Positions 41,652 through 50,866 of a stretch of DNA of 64,000 nt are shown one piece after another (the stretch's first letter is position 1; each line of letters begins with the position of its first letter). The stretch lies in NCBI GenBank assembly GCA_017448965.1, contig JAFSKK010000063.1, positions 1 to 64,000 on the forward strand, in the 5' to 3' direction. A program made the translations under genes and the position numbers. This DNA comes from Bacteroidaceae bacterium. GTDB taxonomy: Bacteria > Bacteroidota > Bacteroidia > Bacteroidales > Bacteroidaceae. The notes beneath the pieces were generated by a model, which worked only from the letters and a program-made list of their open reading frames with translations, was not told where the DNA came from and searched no databases.

Positions 41652-43098
41652 GCGAATGCGACAGGTGATTATCCTATTGATGGTCTTCGTGGCTGGTTTC
41701 CTGAATATGGAAGCACAGGACTCGCTCGGACGGCAGCCATTGCTAAGGGAAATGGTGGCGTTGAAATATGACAAGCCTCAAGGGTATGATTTGGGCGACA
41801 CCATTCACTTTGAGGCTCTGGTGATGCGGGAAGGCAAGGAGGGAGGAACGGATTACAGCCGTGTGTTGTATGTGGAGTTGCTGAATCCACGGGCCAGTGT
41901 GACGGCAAGGAAAATACTTCGATTGGAGGATGGACGTGCCAAGGGTGCAATATGGGTGGATTCGTTGTATGGCTCAGGTTTCTATGAACTGAGGGCATAC
42001 ACCCGTTACATGACGAATTGGAAGGATGTGAAGTATTTCACTCGGGTGATTCCTGTCTTTGCGGTGGAAAAGACGGATCGAAAAGGGGAGGTGAAGGAGG
42101 AGAGAATCATCTGGACGCAGACAACAAGGACTGTGGATGATCGTAGTCCTGCCGCACAGAGGTTGTTGACATACTCTGATACGGTGTATTCGCTCGTTCA
42201 GCCTGTAGAGAAGAACCTGATGGTCTTCGGACACATAGAACCGAAGTGGAAACAACAAACGGAAGATGACAAACGTTTGGAAGGACGTGGGATGAAAGTG
42301 TCCATCCAACAGGGAAAGACGGTTTATGTGGGTGATGCTGAGACTGATTCGTTGGGTCGATATGCTTTGCTCTTTCCTGATGTGCAGGGGGATTGGACGT
42401 TGAGAATCCGTGAACAGAAAGGACAGCGGGTTCTGAATCGTCATTATGTAATGGTGGATTGTATATTTGCTCCAGCACCTCGGCCTTTGAGGGCGTCGGA
42501 GTTGGCTCCTGTCCTGTATGGCGTGAAGAAGTGGAAGAATGACTCGTCAAGAGAAAAGTGGATGTCACGCTTCTTGAATAGTGATGAGGCCAGCACGAGG
42601 ATGAAGAATTGGGGAGCTGTTTCTTTAGGGTTTTATGCTTATCTGGGAAAGGTGGATCGCCGCTTTGAACGTACAGTAGGTGTGGCTTCGCCCACAATCT
42701 TGAATGTGGCGCGTGATAGTGCCTATAATAAGTATATGGATATCAACTTGATGGGGCATGACTCGAACGACCCACGTACAGTGTGTGTGGATGGCCCGTG
42801 TTTTCAAGGACGTCCTATCGTGTGGATTGTCAACGGGGCATATCGCCTGGTGACAGGGCTGAAGAAGGAAATTACGGACTTTCAGGTCATGCGTCCCACG
42901 CGACGTTCGATGCCAATCTATGTGGATGAAGTGAAAAGTGTATATATCACAGATTGTCCAGATGCTTTTCATCCTTATGTGCGCTGCTCGGTGTTGGAAA
43001 AGAAGCGTCCAGTGACTGTGTTTGTGACGTTGCACGAGCACTATGTGTGGGATGATTCGGGGTTGTTCAGTATGAGTTTTGATGGTTTTTCGGAGTGA
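41644..43098 (+). CDS. Shorter MG2/plug-like paralogue
   Basis: A 484-residue secreted protein with signal peptide (VIILLMVFVAGFLNMEAQ). Its N-terminal part (VLYVELLNPRASVTARKI; GSGFYELRAYTRYMTNW) and its end (GRPIVWIVNGAYRLVTG; SMPIYVDEVKSVYITDC; RPVTVFVTLHEHYVW) match the corresponding parts of the 956-residue neighbour, but about 470 central residues are missing. It looks like a duplicate with an internal deletion. Translation is coupled to the upstream gene by an 8-base overlap. Function unknown; a partner complex of the two is possible. Confidence 0.8.
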   Translation: MNRRMRQVIILLMVFVAGFLNMEAQDSLGRQPLLREMVALKYDKPQGYDLGDTIHFEALVMREGKEGGTDYSRVLYVELLNPRASVTARKILRLEDGRAKGAIWVDSLYGSGFYELRAYTRYMTNWKDVKYFTRVIPVFAVEKTDRKGEVKEERIIWTQTTRTVDDRSPAAQRLLTYSDTVYSLVQPVEKNLMVFGHIEPKWKQQTEDDKRLEGRGMKVSIQQGKTVYVGDAETDSLGRYALLFPDVQGDWTLRIREQKGQRVLNRHYVMVDCIFAPAPRPLRASELAPVLYGVKKWKNDSSREKWMSRFLNSDEASTRMKNWGAVSLGFYAYLGKVDRRFERTVGVASPTILNVARDSAYNKYMDINLMGHDSNDPRTVCVDGPCFQGRPIVWIVNGAYRLVTGLKKEITDFQVMRPTRRSMPIYVDEVKSVYITDCPDAFHPYVRCSVLEKKRPVTVFVTLHEHYVWDDSGLFSMSFDGFSE

Positions 43099-43125
43099 AA
43101 GCGCACTTTTTCACTTACTTTTCGG

Positions 43126-43153
43126 TTGGTAACGCATTTTTTCCATATCTTTG
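43126..43153 (+). promoter_or_regulatory. Promoter of the GH105-type gene
   Basis: TTGG at 43126-43129 and TATCTTTG at 43146-43153 precede the ATG at 43210 by about 57 bases. Spacing is slightly short but within the range for the phylum. Confidence 0.6.
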
Positions 43154-43209
43154 TTCCCGAAAATGAAGTGAAACCAAAAACCAAAAATAACTATAGACAT
43201 TTTTCCGAT

Positions 43210-44556
43210 ATGAAGAGAATCGTTTTTCTATGCGTGTTGATGGCGACAAGCCTCTTGCTGTGTGCTCAACCTAATTGGCGAGAGGTGATGGAGGCGATGG
43301 AACGGGCTAATGCACACTTCATGGCGAAATATCCCGACCCAGGAAAGCCGACTTTCGTGAAGAAGGAGCGTCCGTCGAATCTTTGGACACGCGGAGTCTA
43401 TTTTGAAGGGCTGATGGCGTTGACGGAACTGGAATATCTGACGAAGGGAGCCATGTATGAACCTTACAGGAAATATATTCGAGATTGGGGAGAAGCGCAT
43501 AAGTGGACACCGCGTAATGGCGTGACCACAAGGGATGCTGATGATTATTGTTGTTGTCAGACCTATCTGGACATGTATATGCACGAACTGGGTGTAAACT
43601 TGAAAGGGGTGGATTGGAAATCCGATGTGTCTGGGGAAAAGTCTGCTAAGGCTCATGCGGATTTTCTTGTGGATCATGCCGACATGGTGGTGCCAACGGT
43701 GGAGTGTATGGACAATGTCATAGCGGCACATGGAACACCGTGGGTGGCTGGAGGACAGACAAAGTCGGAGGGCAGCAATGGCGATTGGACATGGATTGAT
43801 GCTATCCAGATGGGGCTTCCGGTGTTGTCGAAATTGACCCGACTGTATCATTTTGAAGGTGATACAAATGCGTCGCGCTATGCAATACAGGGGTGGGCTA
43901 TGTATGAAACTTCCCGTAATGAGATTGGAGGAGGACTTCTGAATGTGGAGGATAGCTTGTGGTGGAGAGACAAGGATTTTGTGCCTCCTTATACGGAACC
44001 GAATGGAGAGGACTGCTATTGGAGTCGCGGTAATGGATGGGTGTATGCTGCGTTGGTGAGGGCGATGGATGCGATGCTTGTGGCGAAGGGGACGAAAGAA
44101 CCACAATGTTGGGAGCCATTGGGTACTAAAAAGTGGAGAAATATAGGGGAAGATGCACACTTTTATGACTATAAAAATGATTATCTGGCCATGACAGAGG
44201 CTTTGGTGAAGTGCCAGCGAAAGGATGGGTTCTGGAATGTTTCGCTTCATGATGAAAGCAACTATGGCGGTGTGGAACTGTCAGGCACGGCTTTATTCAT
44301 TTATGGCATGGCATGGGGAGTACGTCACGGCTATCTTCCGAAGAACAAATATGCTCCTATCATCTATCGTACTTGGGAAGCAATGGTGAAGACTTGTTTG
44401 CACGACGATGGTTTTCTGGGATATGTGCAGGGAACGGGTAAGGAACCGAAAGACTCGCAGCCTGTGACATGGGACAAAGAACCAGACTTTGACGACTATG
44501 GTCTGGGTTGCTTTTTGTTGTGCGGCACCGAGGTGGTGAGGCTGCTGAACAGATGA
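43210..44556 (+). CDS. Glycoside hydrolase family 88/105, unsaturated rhamnogalacturonyl hydrolase-like
   Basis: A 448-residue exported enzyme with signal peptide (RIVFLCVLMATSLLLCAQ). The (alpha/alpha)6-barrel shows GVYFEGLMALTEL near 64-76, GDWTWIDAIQMGLPVLSKL near 193-211, whose Asp corresponds to the catalytic Asp of YteR, and CYWSRGNGWVYAALVRAMDAM near 273-293. Family members release the unsaturated galacturonic acid left by rhamnogalacturonan lyases. The position near a rhamnogalacturonan-acetylesterase-like gene supports this. GH88 glucuronyl hydrolase is the alternative. Confidence 0.9.
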   Translation: MKRIVFLCVLMATSLLLCAQPNWREVMEAMERANAHFMAKYPDPGKPTFVKKERPSNLWTRGVYFEGLMALTELEYLTKGAMYEPYRKYIRDWGEAHKWTPRNGVTTRDADDYCCCQTYLDMYMHELGVNLKGVDWKSDVSGEKSAKAHADFLVDHADMVVPTVECMDNVIAAHGTPWVAGGQTKSEGSNGDWTWIDAIQMGLPVLSKLTRLYHFEGDTNASRYAIQGWAMYETSRNEIGGGLLNVEDSLWWRDKDFVPPYTEPNGEDCYWSRGNGWVYAALVRAMDAMLVAKGTKEPQCWEPLGTKKWRNIGEDAHFYDYKNDYLAMTEALVKCQRKDGFWNVSLHDESNYGGVELSGTALFIYGMAWGVRHGYLPKNKYAPIIYRTWEAMVKTCLHDDGFLGYVQGTGKEPKDSQPVTWDKEPDFDDYGLGCFLLCGTEVVRLLNR

Positions 44557-44571
44557 CTTCAGAACTTGTTT

Positions 44572-44717
44572 GGAGTTAAAGAAGTTAGAGAAGTTAAAGA
44601 GGTTAGAGACGGATGTTTGGTACAACAGATAGTCTTTTACATCCCGCATGGTGGTATCGTCTTTAACTTCTAAGCGAAGCGATAACTTCTATAACTTCTG
44701 AGCGAAGCGGTAACTCC
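44572..44717. repeat. 9-bp-repeat inverted element, copy 2
   Basis: Four tandem 9-mers (GGAGTTAAA, GAAGTTAGA, GAAGTTAAA, GAGGTTAGA) fill 44572-44607. Inverted 9-mers occur at 44662-44670 (TTTAACTTC), 44681-44689, 44690-44698 (TATAACTTC) and 44709-44717 (GGTAACTCC), separated by GAGCGAAGCG-type words. The plan is that of the element at 17-185. It fills the gap between the GH105-type gene and the DUF4837 gene. Confidence 0.75.
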
Positions 44718-44739
44718 TGAAAATTTAAAGTGTTGACGT

Positions 44740-45729
44740 ATGAAAAAATCTGTATTATATATAATAATGTGTATGTGCCTTGTGGCTTCATGCTCTCCCG
44801 AGAAGAAGGGTAAGGGTAAAGTGACCGCGAAAGTGCAGAGCGCGCCATACGAGTTGCTGGTGGTGGCCGACAAGGAGTGGCTGAAGACAGGGGCGGGTCA
44901 GGCGCTGGTGGATGTGGTGGAGGCTCCGATTGAGGGGCTTCCGCAGGTGGAGCCGAACTTCAGGGTGACGTACATCAATCCATACGCTTTCAATGGCACA
45001 TTTAAGACTTACGCTAATATCGTGGTGGTCAGGATTGGAAGGAAATATCTGGAAAGGGCAGGGATGGTGATGCAGTGTGATGTGTATGCTCAACCACAGG
45101 TGCTGCTCTATCTGGAAGCACCTGATGACAGGACCTTTGTAGAGTATGTGGAGAAGAATCGTGCGTTGATTCTCGAAAAACTGAACATGAACGAGTTTCA
45201 GCGCGAACGTGCTTTGTTGAGCAAACATCATGATAAGACGGTGACTGATCAGGTGAAGAAAATGTTTGGGGTCACTCTTCATGCACCTAAGAATATTGAT
45301 GACTTAAAGAAAGGGGAAAATTTCCTTTGGGCTTCGGATAGCAAGCAGGAGTTTCGTCAGAATGTTTGTGTATATACACTGCCGATGCAGGACATGACGA
45401 TGGAACGCTTGGTGGAGGTGCGTGACTCGGTGATGAAGGTGAATATCCCTGGCGGCAGAGAGGACCAGTGGATGGAGACGGACTCACGGACGGTGTCGGC
45501 CAGTATGGTTCGGTTTGACGGCAAGGAGATATTGTCGGTTCGTGGATTGTGGGATATGAAGAATGATGCCATGGGCGGCCCCTTTGTGTGCTATGTTTAT
45601 CCAGACTATGCGCATGACCGTCTGCTGGTGGCAGAGGGCTTTGCTTTTGCCCCCGAAGAGAAGAAACGTCTTATCGTCCGTCAGTTGGAATCTGCATTGC
45701 AAACAGTGACTTTTGAGAGCGAGAAATAG
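44740..45729 (+). CDS. DUF4837 family lipoprotein
   Basis: A 329-residue lipoprotein; the lipobox cysteine is Cys19 (CLVASCSPEKK). The body starts APYELLVVADKEWLKTGAGQALVDVV and later has ENFLWASDSKQEFRQNVCVYTLP near 188-210, matching the Bacteroidetes family DUF4837, whose function is unknown. The cytosol is excluded by the signal. Separated from the GH105-type gene by the repeat element; no clear promoter was found in the gap. Confidence 0.85.
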   Translation: MKKSVLYIIMCMCLVASCSPEKKGKGKVTAKVQSAPYELLVVADKEWLKTGAGQALVDVVEAPIEGLPQVEPNFRVTYINPYAFNGTFKTYANIVVVRIGRKYLERAGMVMQCDVYAQPQVLLYLEAPDDRTFVEYVEKNRALILEKLNMNEFQRERALLSKHHDKTVTDQVKKMFGVTLHAPKNIDDLKKGENFLWASDSKQEFRQNVCVYTLPMQDMTMERLVEVRDSVMKVNIPGGREDQWMETDSRTVSASMVRFDGKEILSVRGLWDMKNDAMGGPFVCYVYPDYAHDRLLVAEGFAFAPEEKKRLIVRQLESALQTVTFESEK

Positions 45730-45789
45730 GTGCCTACTCACATTTGGGTACTATTTTCGAACTGAAACACGATTTTCTCTACCTAAAAT

Positions 45790-45821
45790 TTGGTAGGTAA
45801 GGAAAAGTTTTCCTACTTTTG
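45790..45821 (+). promoter_or_regulatory. Promoter of the ferredoxin gene
   Basis: TTGG at 45789-45793 and TACTTTTG at 45814-45821, followed by CAC, lie about 60 bases before the ferredoxin ATG. The stretch 45847-45874 in the leader carries GTAAATA-type heptamers. Confidence 0.72.
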
Positions 45822-45846
45822 CACAATCAATGAGAGATCATAAATT

Positions 45847-45874
45847 GTAAATAGTAAATAATTAAATTGTAAAT
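45847..45874 (+). repeat. GTAAATA-type heptamers just before the ferredoxin gene
   Basis: GTAAATA stands at 45847-45853 and 45854-45860, followed by the variant ATTAAATT and GTAAAT (45869-45874), ending 5 bases before the ATG. The same word precedes cdaA on the other strand. Confidence 0.7.
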
Positions 45875-45879
45875 GTTTT

Positions 45880-46053
45880 ATGGCTTACGTAATTAGCGAC
45901 GATTGTGTGATGTGTGGAACTTGCGCTGGCGAGTGCCCATCAGGTGCTATCAGCGAAGGTGATGGCAAGTATGTAATTGATGCAGATGCTTGTGTGGACT
46001 GCGGCACTTGTGCTGACGCTTGTCCAGCAGGTGCTATTGCTCCAGGCGAGTGA
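45880..46053 (+). CDS. Small 2[4Fe-4S] ferredoxin
   Basis: A 57-residue electron carrier of the clostridial type. Two cluster motifs are complete: CVMCGTCAGECP and CVDCGTCADACP, each CxxCxxCxxxCP. Start MAYVISDDCVMCG is typical. It serves low-potential electron transfer, for example with pyruvate:ferredoxin oxidoreductase, in anaerobes. It stands alone, with its own promoter and terminator. Confidence 0.96.
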   Translation: MAYVISDDCVMCGTCAGECPSGAISEGDGKYVIDADACVDCGTCADACPAGAIAPGE

Positions 46054-46098
46054 TAGAAACTGCTTAGAACGTGTTTTTCAGACCGTTTCTTTTGATTT

Positions 46099-46133
46099 AG
46101 CGACATTCTCTTTGCGAGTTTGTCGCTTTTTTT
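46099..46133 (+). terminator. Rho-independent terminator of the ferredoxin gene
   Basis: AGCGACA (46099-46105) pairs with TGTCGCT (46121-46127) and is followed by seven T residues. It lies 46 bases after the ferredoxin stop codon and shortly before the next gene. Confidence 0.82.
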
Positions 46134-46134
46134 G

Positions 46135-46142
46135 TACCTTCG
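46135..46142 (+). promoter_or_regulatory. Possible -7 box of the GH2 gene
   Basis: TACCTTCG lies 24 bases before the ATG at 46166 with a TTG about 22 bases upstream. One mismatch to TAnnTTTG, so the call is tentative. Confidence 0.4.
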
Positions 46143-46165
46143 CCCCCAAATTCAACTAACTATTT

Positions 46166-49138
46166 ATGAGACCTACGTTTTATTACCCTAAACTTTTTTG
46201 GGCATTAGCCCTTTTGTGTGTGTCATCATGCTTGATGGCTCAGTCGATTGATTTGAGCGGTGAATGGCAGTTCCAGTTGGACAGGGAAGGCAGAGGTGTG
46301 GAAGAAAGGTGGTATAAATCCGACTACCAACTGAATGACAGGATGACGCTTCCAGCTTCGATGCCCCAGCAGGGTAAGGGTGATGACATTAGTGTGAACA
46401 CTCAGTGGGTGGGTTCCCTCTACGATTCCAGTTACTTCTTCAATCCATACATGAAGAAGTATAGGCAGCCGGGAAAGGATATGAAGTTGCAGTTCTTTCT
46501 TACGCCAGACAAACACTATGTGGGTAAGGCTTGGTACAAGAAGGTTGTGATGCTGCCAGAGAACGAGGCGGTGCCCATGTACACACTCTATCTGGAGCGG
46601 CCTCACATCACTACGGCAGTGTGGGTGAATGGTGAGAAGGTGAATGAAGGGCTGCGTTCACTTTCTGTTCCTCACGAGTATTATCTTTATGGTCTTTTGA
46701 AGCCAGGAGAGAACACCATTGCCATCTGTGTGGACAATGACCCTGAAACGGTGAAAGTGGGGCAGGACTCCCACTCGGTGACAGACCAGACACAGGGTGA
46801 CTGGAACGGCATCGTGGGGAAGATGGAACTGAGACCTCTTAATCTCATTGACTATGTGGCGGTTTATCCCGATGTTGACACGAAAACCGCTCGGGTACAT
46901 TTGGAGATGCTTGATTGTTCCCCGAAAAGGAAAGTCACGGTCGCGCTGAAAGCCACGGCCTTTAACACTGATAAGCATCATATCGTGGCAAGCAAGCCTG
47001 TGGAGGTGACGCTCAACAATTCAACGTCGGTGCCGCTTGACGTCACGCTGTTGATGGGTGATGGCATGCTGTTGTGGGATGAATTCCAACCGCAACTATA
47101 TCGTCTTGAGGTGGAAGTGAAGACAAAGGAAGGTGTTGTTAACCGTAAGGAAACGGTTTTCGGCATGCGTAAGATGGAGATACGAGATAAGATGTTCTAT
47201 GTGAATGGTCGCAAGACTGTTCTGCGGGGTACTGTTGAGAACTGCGATTTCCCCAACACGGGATATCCTCCGATGGACGTGGATTCATGGATGAAACTTT
47301 TTAAGACATGTAAGGCCTATGGTCTTAATCACATGCGTTTCCACTCCTATTGTCCGCCAGAAGCGGCATTCCTCGCTGCTGATATGACTGGATTCTATCT
47401 TCAGCCCGAGGGACCTTCATGGCCAAACCACGGCGTGAGGTTGGGACGAGGAGAACCCATTGACACATACTTGATGGAAGAAAGCGTCGCTATCACCAAC
47501 GAATATGGCAATCATCCCTCTTTTACGTTCTTCGCCTTTGGCAACGAACCTGCCGGCAACTGGGTGAAGTGGTCGACAGAACATGTGGCAAAAATGAAGG
47601 CACATGACCCACGCCATCTCTATTGTGGATTTTCTGTTGGAGGTGGTTGGGCATGGCAACCTGGCAGTGAATATGCTGTGAAGGCAGGTGCACGTGGCTT
47701 GAACGAGTGGATGACTCGCCGTCCCGAGTCAATTGTGAATTTTGAGGGAAACATCACCACATACAATGGGAAGGATATGCCGAACACACCTATCACCATG
47801 CCATTTGTGAGTCATGAGACAGGACAATGGTGCGCTTTCCCGAATTTCGATGAAATAAGCAAGTACACAGGAGTGAATAAGGCTAAAAACTTTGAGATTT
47901 TCCGTGACTTGCTGAGTGACAATGGCATGGCGTCTCGGGCACATGATTTCATGATGGCTTCTGGTAAGTTGCAGGCACTCTGCTACAAGGCTGAGATAGA
48001 GCGCACATTGCGTACACCGAATTATGCTGGTTTCCAGCTCCTGTCGCTCAATGATTATTCAGGGCAAGGAACTGCACTTGTGGGTGTGACTGATGTGTTC
48101 TTCGACAATAAGGGTTACATCTCAGATCGTGAGTTCCGTGAGTTTTGTTCTCCCATCGTTCCGTTGGCAAAGCTGCCGAAGTTCACTTATCAGGCCAACG
48201 AGACGCTGGAGGCTGATGTGGAGCTGAGCCAGTTCTCTGAGAAGGAACTGAAGGATGTGACTCCGCATTGGACGCTCATTAATGCAAGCCAGACCTCTTC
48301 GGAAAACGACGGTATTTATGCTGCAGGAGACTTGCCTACACGAGATATCCCTATAGGCGGTAATGTGGAACTGGGAAAGATTGTCGTTCCACTCCAAGGA
48401 GTGAAGGAGGCGGCGAAGATGACGCTGACCGTCACCATTCCTGGGACAGATGCCCAAAACCATTGGGATGTATGGGTGTACCCTGCTCCCCAAACTGGTC
48501 TGGTAAAGTATGACAAGAAACTTTACCCGGAGAACGTCTATGTGACAGATTCACTTGACGAAAAAGCCATAAAGACATTGAAAAAAGGAGGTAATGTGCT
48601 TATTTGTGCTGCTGGTAAGGTGACTTATGGCAAGGAGGTCGTGCAGCAATTTACCCCAGTGTTCTGGAACACCTCATGGTTCAAGATGCGTCCACCACAT
48701 ACCACAGGCATTTTTGTGGAGAACACCCATTCCATCTTCGAACTCTTCCCTACCGATTATCACTCCGACATGCAGTGGTGGGAGCTTGTCAACCGTGCCC
48801 AAGTGATGCAGTTTACGGATTTTCCATCCGATTTTCAGCCTCTTGTGCAAAGTATAGACACATGGTTCGTTTCGCGCAAGATAGGCATGCTTTTTGAAGC
48901 CAATGTTGGCAAGGGGAAATTGGTGATGACCACCATGGACATCACGCACAACCTCGAAACACGTGTTGTGGCGCGTCAGATGCGAGAGTCTATCCTCCAT
49001 TACATGCAGTCGGATAACTTTAATCCACAATGGACGATTGATGCTCAACTTGTGGCTGACCTATTTACGAAAGTGGCGGGTGAAGTAGATATGTACACAA
49101 ATGATTCGCCTGATGAACTGAAACCTGCGATTAAGTGA
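46166..49138 (+). CDS. Glycoside hydrolase family 2 protein
   Basis: A 990-residue exported enzyme with signal peptide (ALALLCVSSCLMAQ); a lipobox-like Cys lies in it. The N-terminal jelly roll (LSGEWQFQLDREGRG; AWYKKVVMLPENEAVPMYTLYLERPHITTAVWVNGEKVNE) precedes an Ig-like domain and the TIM barrel. The acid/base Glu is in FGNEPAGNW near 458, and VSHETGQWCAFPN near 546-558 holds the probable nucleophile, replacing the usual SEYG. A long C-terminal beta region follows. GH2 includes beta-galactosidases and beta-glucuronidases; given its neighbours I favour removal of side chains from rhamnogalacturonan. Confidence 0.9.
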   Translation: MRPTFYYPKLFWALALLCVSSCLMAQSIDLSGEWQFQLDREGRGVEERWYKSDYQLNDRMTLPASMPQQGKGDDISVNTQWVGSLYDSSYFFNPYMKKYRQPGKDMKLQFFLTPDKHYVGKAWYKKVVMLPENEAVPMYTLYLERPHITTAVWVNGEKVNEGLRSLSVPHEYYLYGLLKPGENTIAICVDNDPETVKVGQDSHSVTDQTQGDWNGIVGKMELRPLNLIDYVAVYPDVDTKTARVHLEMLDCSPKRKVTVALKATAFNTDKHHIVASKPVEVTLNNSTSVPLDVTLLMGDGMLLWDEFQPQLYRLEVEVKTKEGVVNRKETVFGMRKMEIRDKMFYVNGRKTVLRGTVENCDFPNTGYPPMDVDSWMKLFKTCKAYGLNHMRFHSYCPPEAAFLAADMTGFYLQPEGPSWPNHGVRLGRGEPIDTYLMEESVAITNEYGNHPSFTFFAFGNEPAGNWVKWSTEHVAKMKAHDPRHLYCGFSVGGGWAWQPGSEYAVKAGARGLNEWMTRRPESIVNFEGNITTYNGKDMPNTPITMPFVSHETGQWCAFPNFDEISKYTGVNKAKNFEIFRDLLSDNGMASRAHDFMMASGKLQALCYKAEIERTLRTPNYAGFQLLSLNDYSGQGTALVGVTDVFFDNKGYISDREFREFCSPIVPLAKLPKFTYQANETLEADVELSQFSEKELKDVTPHWTLINASQTSSENDGIYAAGDLPTRDIPIGGNVELGKIVVPLQGVKEAAKMTLTVTIPGTDAQNHWDVWVYPAPQTGLVKYDKKLYPENVYVTDSLDEKAIKTLKKGGNVLICAAGKVTYGKEVVQQFTPVFWNTSWFKMRPPHTTGIFVENTHSIFELFPTDYHSDMQWWELVNRAQVMQFTDFPSDFQPLVQSIDTWFVSRKIGMLFEANVGKGKLVMTTMDITHNLETRVVARQMRESILHYMQSDNFNPQWTIDAQLVADLFTKVAGEVDMYTNDSPDELKPAIK

Positions 49139-49227
49139 GAGCAATGGAGAAGCTCGCTTATCCATTGCCGATCGGAAGCAGGTTATGTAACCTTGCATTA
49201 GATAATTCCATTAAAACCCAATAAGAA

Positions 49228-50535
49228 ATGATGAAGCAAACAATTATGTTGTTTCTGTATGCAGTCCTCTCATTCCCATCCCTTCAAGCACAAACCTACT
49301 CGTTTGATGGTCGAGACAAGACTGCTATCCAAGTGAAACCTGACGATGTGTTTACCCCTGAACGAGGGTACGGTTACGACTTTCAGTCTGTCATAGAGGA
49401 AGCTAAAAAGGCTCAGAACGAAACATTTCATCTCTCGGATGGAATCTTCTATTTCTCGTGTGCCCTTCCAGATGGGAACTACCGTGTCACGGTTACTTTG
49501 GGCTCCAAGAAAGCTAAGGGTAATACAACAGTTCGGGCTGAGTCCCGACGACTCTTTGTACAGAATGCTTTGACGAAAAAGGGCGAATTTAAGACCTATT
49601 CCTTCGTGGTCAACAAGCGCAACACCATAATCGTGATGTCTGATGGGAAAACGGATCGTGTACGCATCAAGAAACGTGAGGAAACGAAAATGAACTGGGA
49701 TGATAAACTGACCATTGAGGTGAATGGCGATGCCCCTGCAATTTCTTCCATCAAGATAGAGCCAGCCAACGATGTGCCAACATTGTGGTTATGTGGTAAT
49801 TCCACTGTTGTTGACCAGGACTATGAGCCTTGGGCATCGTGGGGACAGATGATAACACGATGGCTTACCGACCAAGTGGCTGTGGCCAATTATGCGGAAA
49901 GTGGTGAGACGGCAACCTCTTTTATTGGTGCAGGACGATTGAAGAAGATTGTTTCGTTGATGAAACCAGGTGATTACATTTTCATGGAGTTTGGACATAA
50001 TGACCAGAAAGAGAAACGTCCGGGCAGTGGAGCTTTCTACAATTATGCTTATGCGCTCAAACAATTTGTAGATGAAGCTCGTGCTAAGGAAGTCACCCCC
50101 ATTTTCATTACTCCAACACAACGCAGATCTTTCGGAAAGGATGGTAAGATAAATGAAACACATGCGAATTATCCTGAGGCTATGCGCTGGGTGGCCAAGG
50201 ATTTGGGTGTGCAGGTGATAGAACTGCACGACATGACACGCACTTTCTATGAGACGTTGGGAGTGGAGGGTAGCAAGCATGCTCTGGTGCATTATCCTGC
50301 AGGCACTTATCCAGGGCAGACCAAGGCGTTTGAGGACAATACACACTTCAATCCTTATGGTGCTTATGAAATCTCCAAAATGGTAGTGATGGGTATGAAG
50401 CAACTTGACCTCCCCGTTCTTCAGCATCTTCGTGACGATTTCGAGCCTTTCTCTCCTTCTGAGCCAGATGACTGGAAACTTTTCCATTGGAATGATGGCC
50501 CCTTCATAGATATTGTGAAGCCTGATGGTAACTGA
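49228..50535 (+). CDS. Rhamnogalacturonan acetylesterase-like SGNH hydrolase
   Basis: A 435-residue exported esterase. Signal peptide (MLFLYAVLSFPSLQAQ), then an N-terminal beta-sandwich with YSFDGRDKT at about 25-33 to about 170, as in many CE12 proteins. The esterase shows LWLCGNSTVVDQDYEPWASWGQ near 189 (nucleophile Ser in GNST), FMEFGHNDQKEKRPGSG near 251-267 and DNTHFNPYGAYEIS near 370-383 (Asp/His). CE12 enzymes remove acetyl groups from rhamnogalacturonan or pectin. Tandem ATG codons at 49228 and 49231. Followed by a terminator. Confidence 0.92.
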   Translation: MMKQTIMLFLYAVLSFPSLQAQTYSFDGRDKTAIQVKPDDVFTPERGYGYDFQSVIEEAKKAQNETFHLSDGIFYFSCALPDGNYRVTVTLGSKKAKGNTTVRAESRRLFVQNALTKKGEFKTYSFVVNKRNTIIVMSDGKTDRVRIKKREETKMNWDDKLTIEVNGDAPAISSIKIEPANDVPTLWLCGNSTVVDQDYEPWASWGQMITRWLTDQVAVANYAESGETATSFIGAGRLKKIVSLMKPGDYIFMEFGHNDQKEKRPGSGAFYNYAYALKQFVDEARAKEVTPIFITPTQRRSFGKDGKINETHANYPEAMRWVAKDLGVQVIELHDMTRTFYETLGVEGSKHALVHYPAGTYPGQTKAFEDNTHFNPYGAYEISKMVVMGMKQLDLPVLQHLRDDFEPFSPSEPDDWKLFHWNDGPFIDIVKPDGN

Positions 50536-50645
50536 TGGAGAAGATGTGAAAATGGAACTGTCGTTTCTAATGAATAAGCACTGGGGAAATGAATGAATAG
50601 GTAACGGAAGTTTCAATTCATGAGCAACGCCGTTGCCACTAGCGT

Positions 50646-50690
50646 ACTGGCAGAGAATTCGGAGAGGGTTCTTTGCCAGTAATTTTTTTT
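50646..50690 (+). terminator. Rho-independent terminator after the acetylesterase gene
   Basis: ACTGGCAGAGAA pairs with TTCTTTGCCAGT with one mismatch around a 9-11 base loop (stem 50646-50680), followed by AATTTTTTTT. Confidence 0.82.
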
Positions 50691-50701
50691 GTTAATTTTT
50701 G

Positions 50702-50732
50702 TTTGTTTTATTAAGTTTTTTCCGTACATTTG
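50702..50732 (+). promoter_or_regulatory. Promoter of the second polysaccharide locus
   Basis: TTTG at 50702-50705 and TACATTTG at 50725-50732 are at consensus spacing. Transcription would start near 50738, 200 bases before the first large gene. Confidence 0.7.
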
Positions 50733-50763
50733 ACGAATATTTGTAAAAAAGCATCCTGAAAAG

Positions 50764-50841
50764 ATGGCTTTTACTAGTGTAATTCCAAGGGGAAATACCT
50801 CTAACACGCTGACTAACACGCTTCTACGCAAGGAGGGGTGA
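50764..50841 (+). CDS. Possible 25-residue leader peptide
   Basis: A short frame MAFTSVIPRG... with Thr/Asn/Leu-rich second half (TSNTLTNTLLRKEG), lying in the long leader. The DNA has the direct repeat CTAACACGCT/ACTAACACGCT. No homologue known to me; coding is unproven and rests on position only. Confidence 0.25.
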   Translation: MAFTSVIPRGNTSNTLTNTLLRKEG

Positions 50842-50866
50842 AGTAAAGGTGTGTGCTTTCCCTAAA

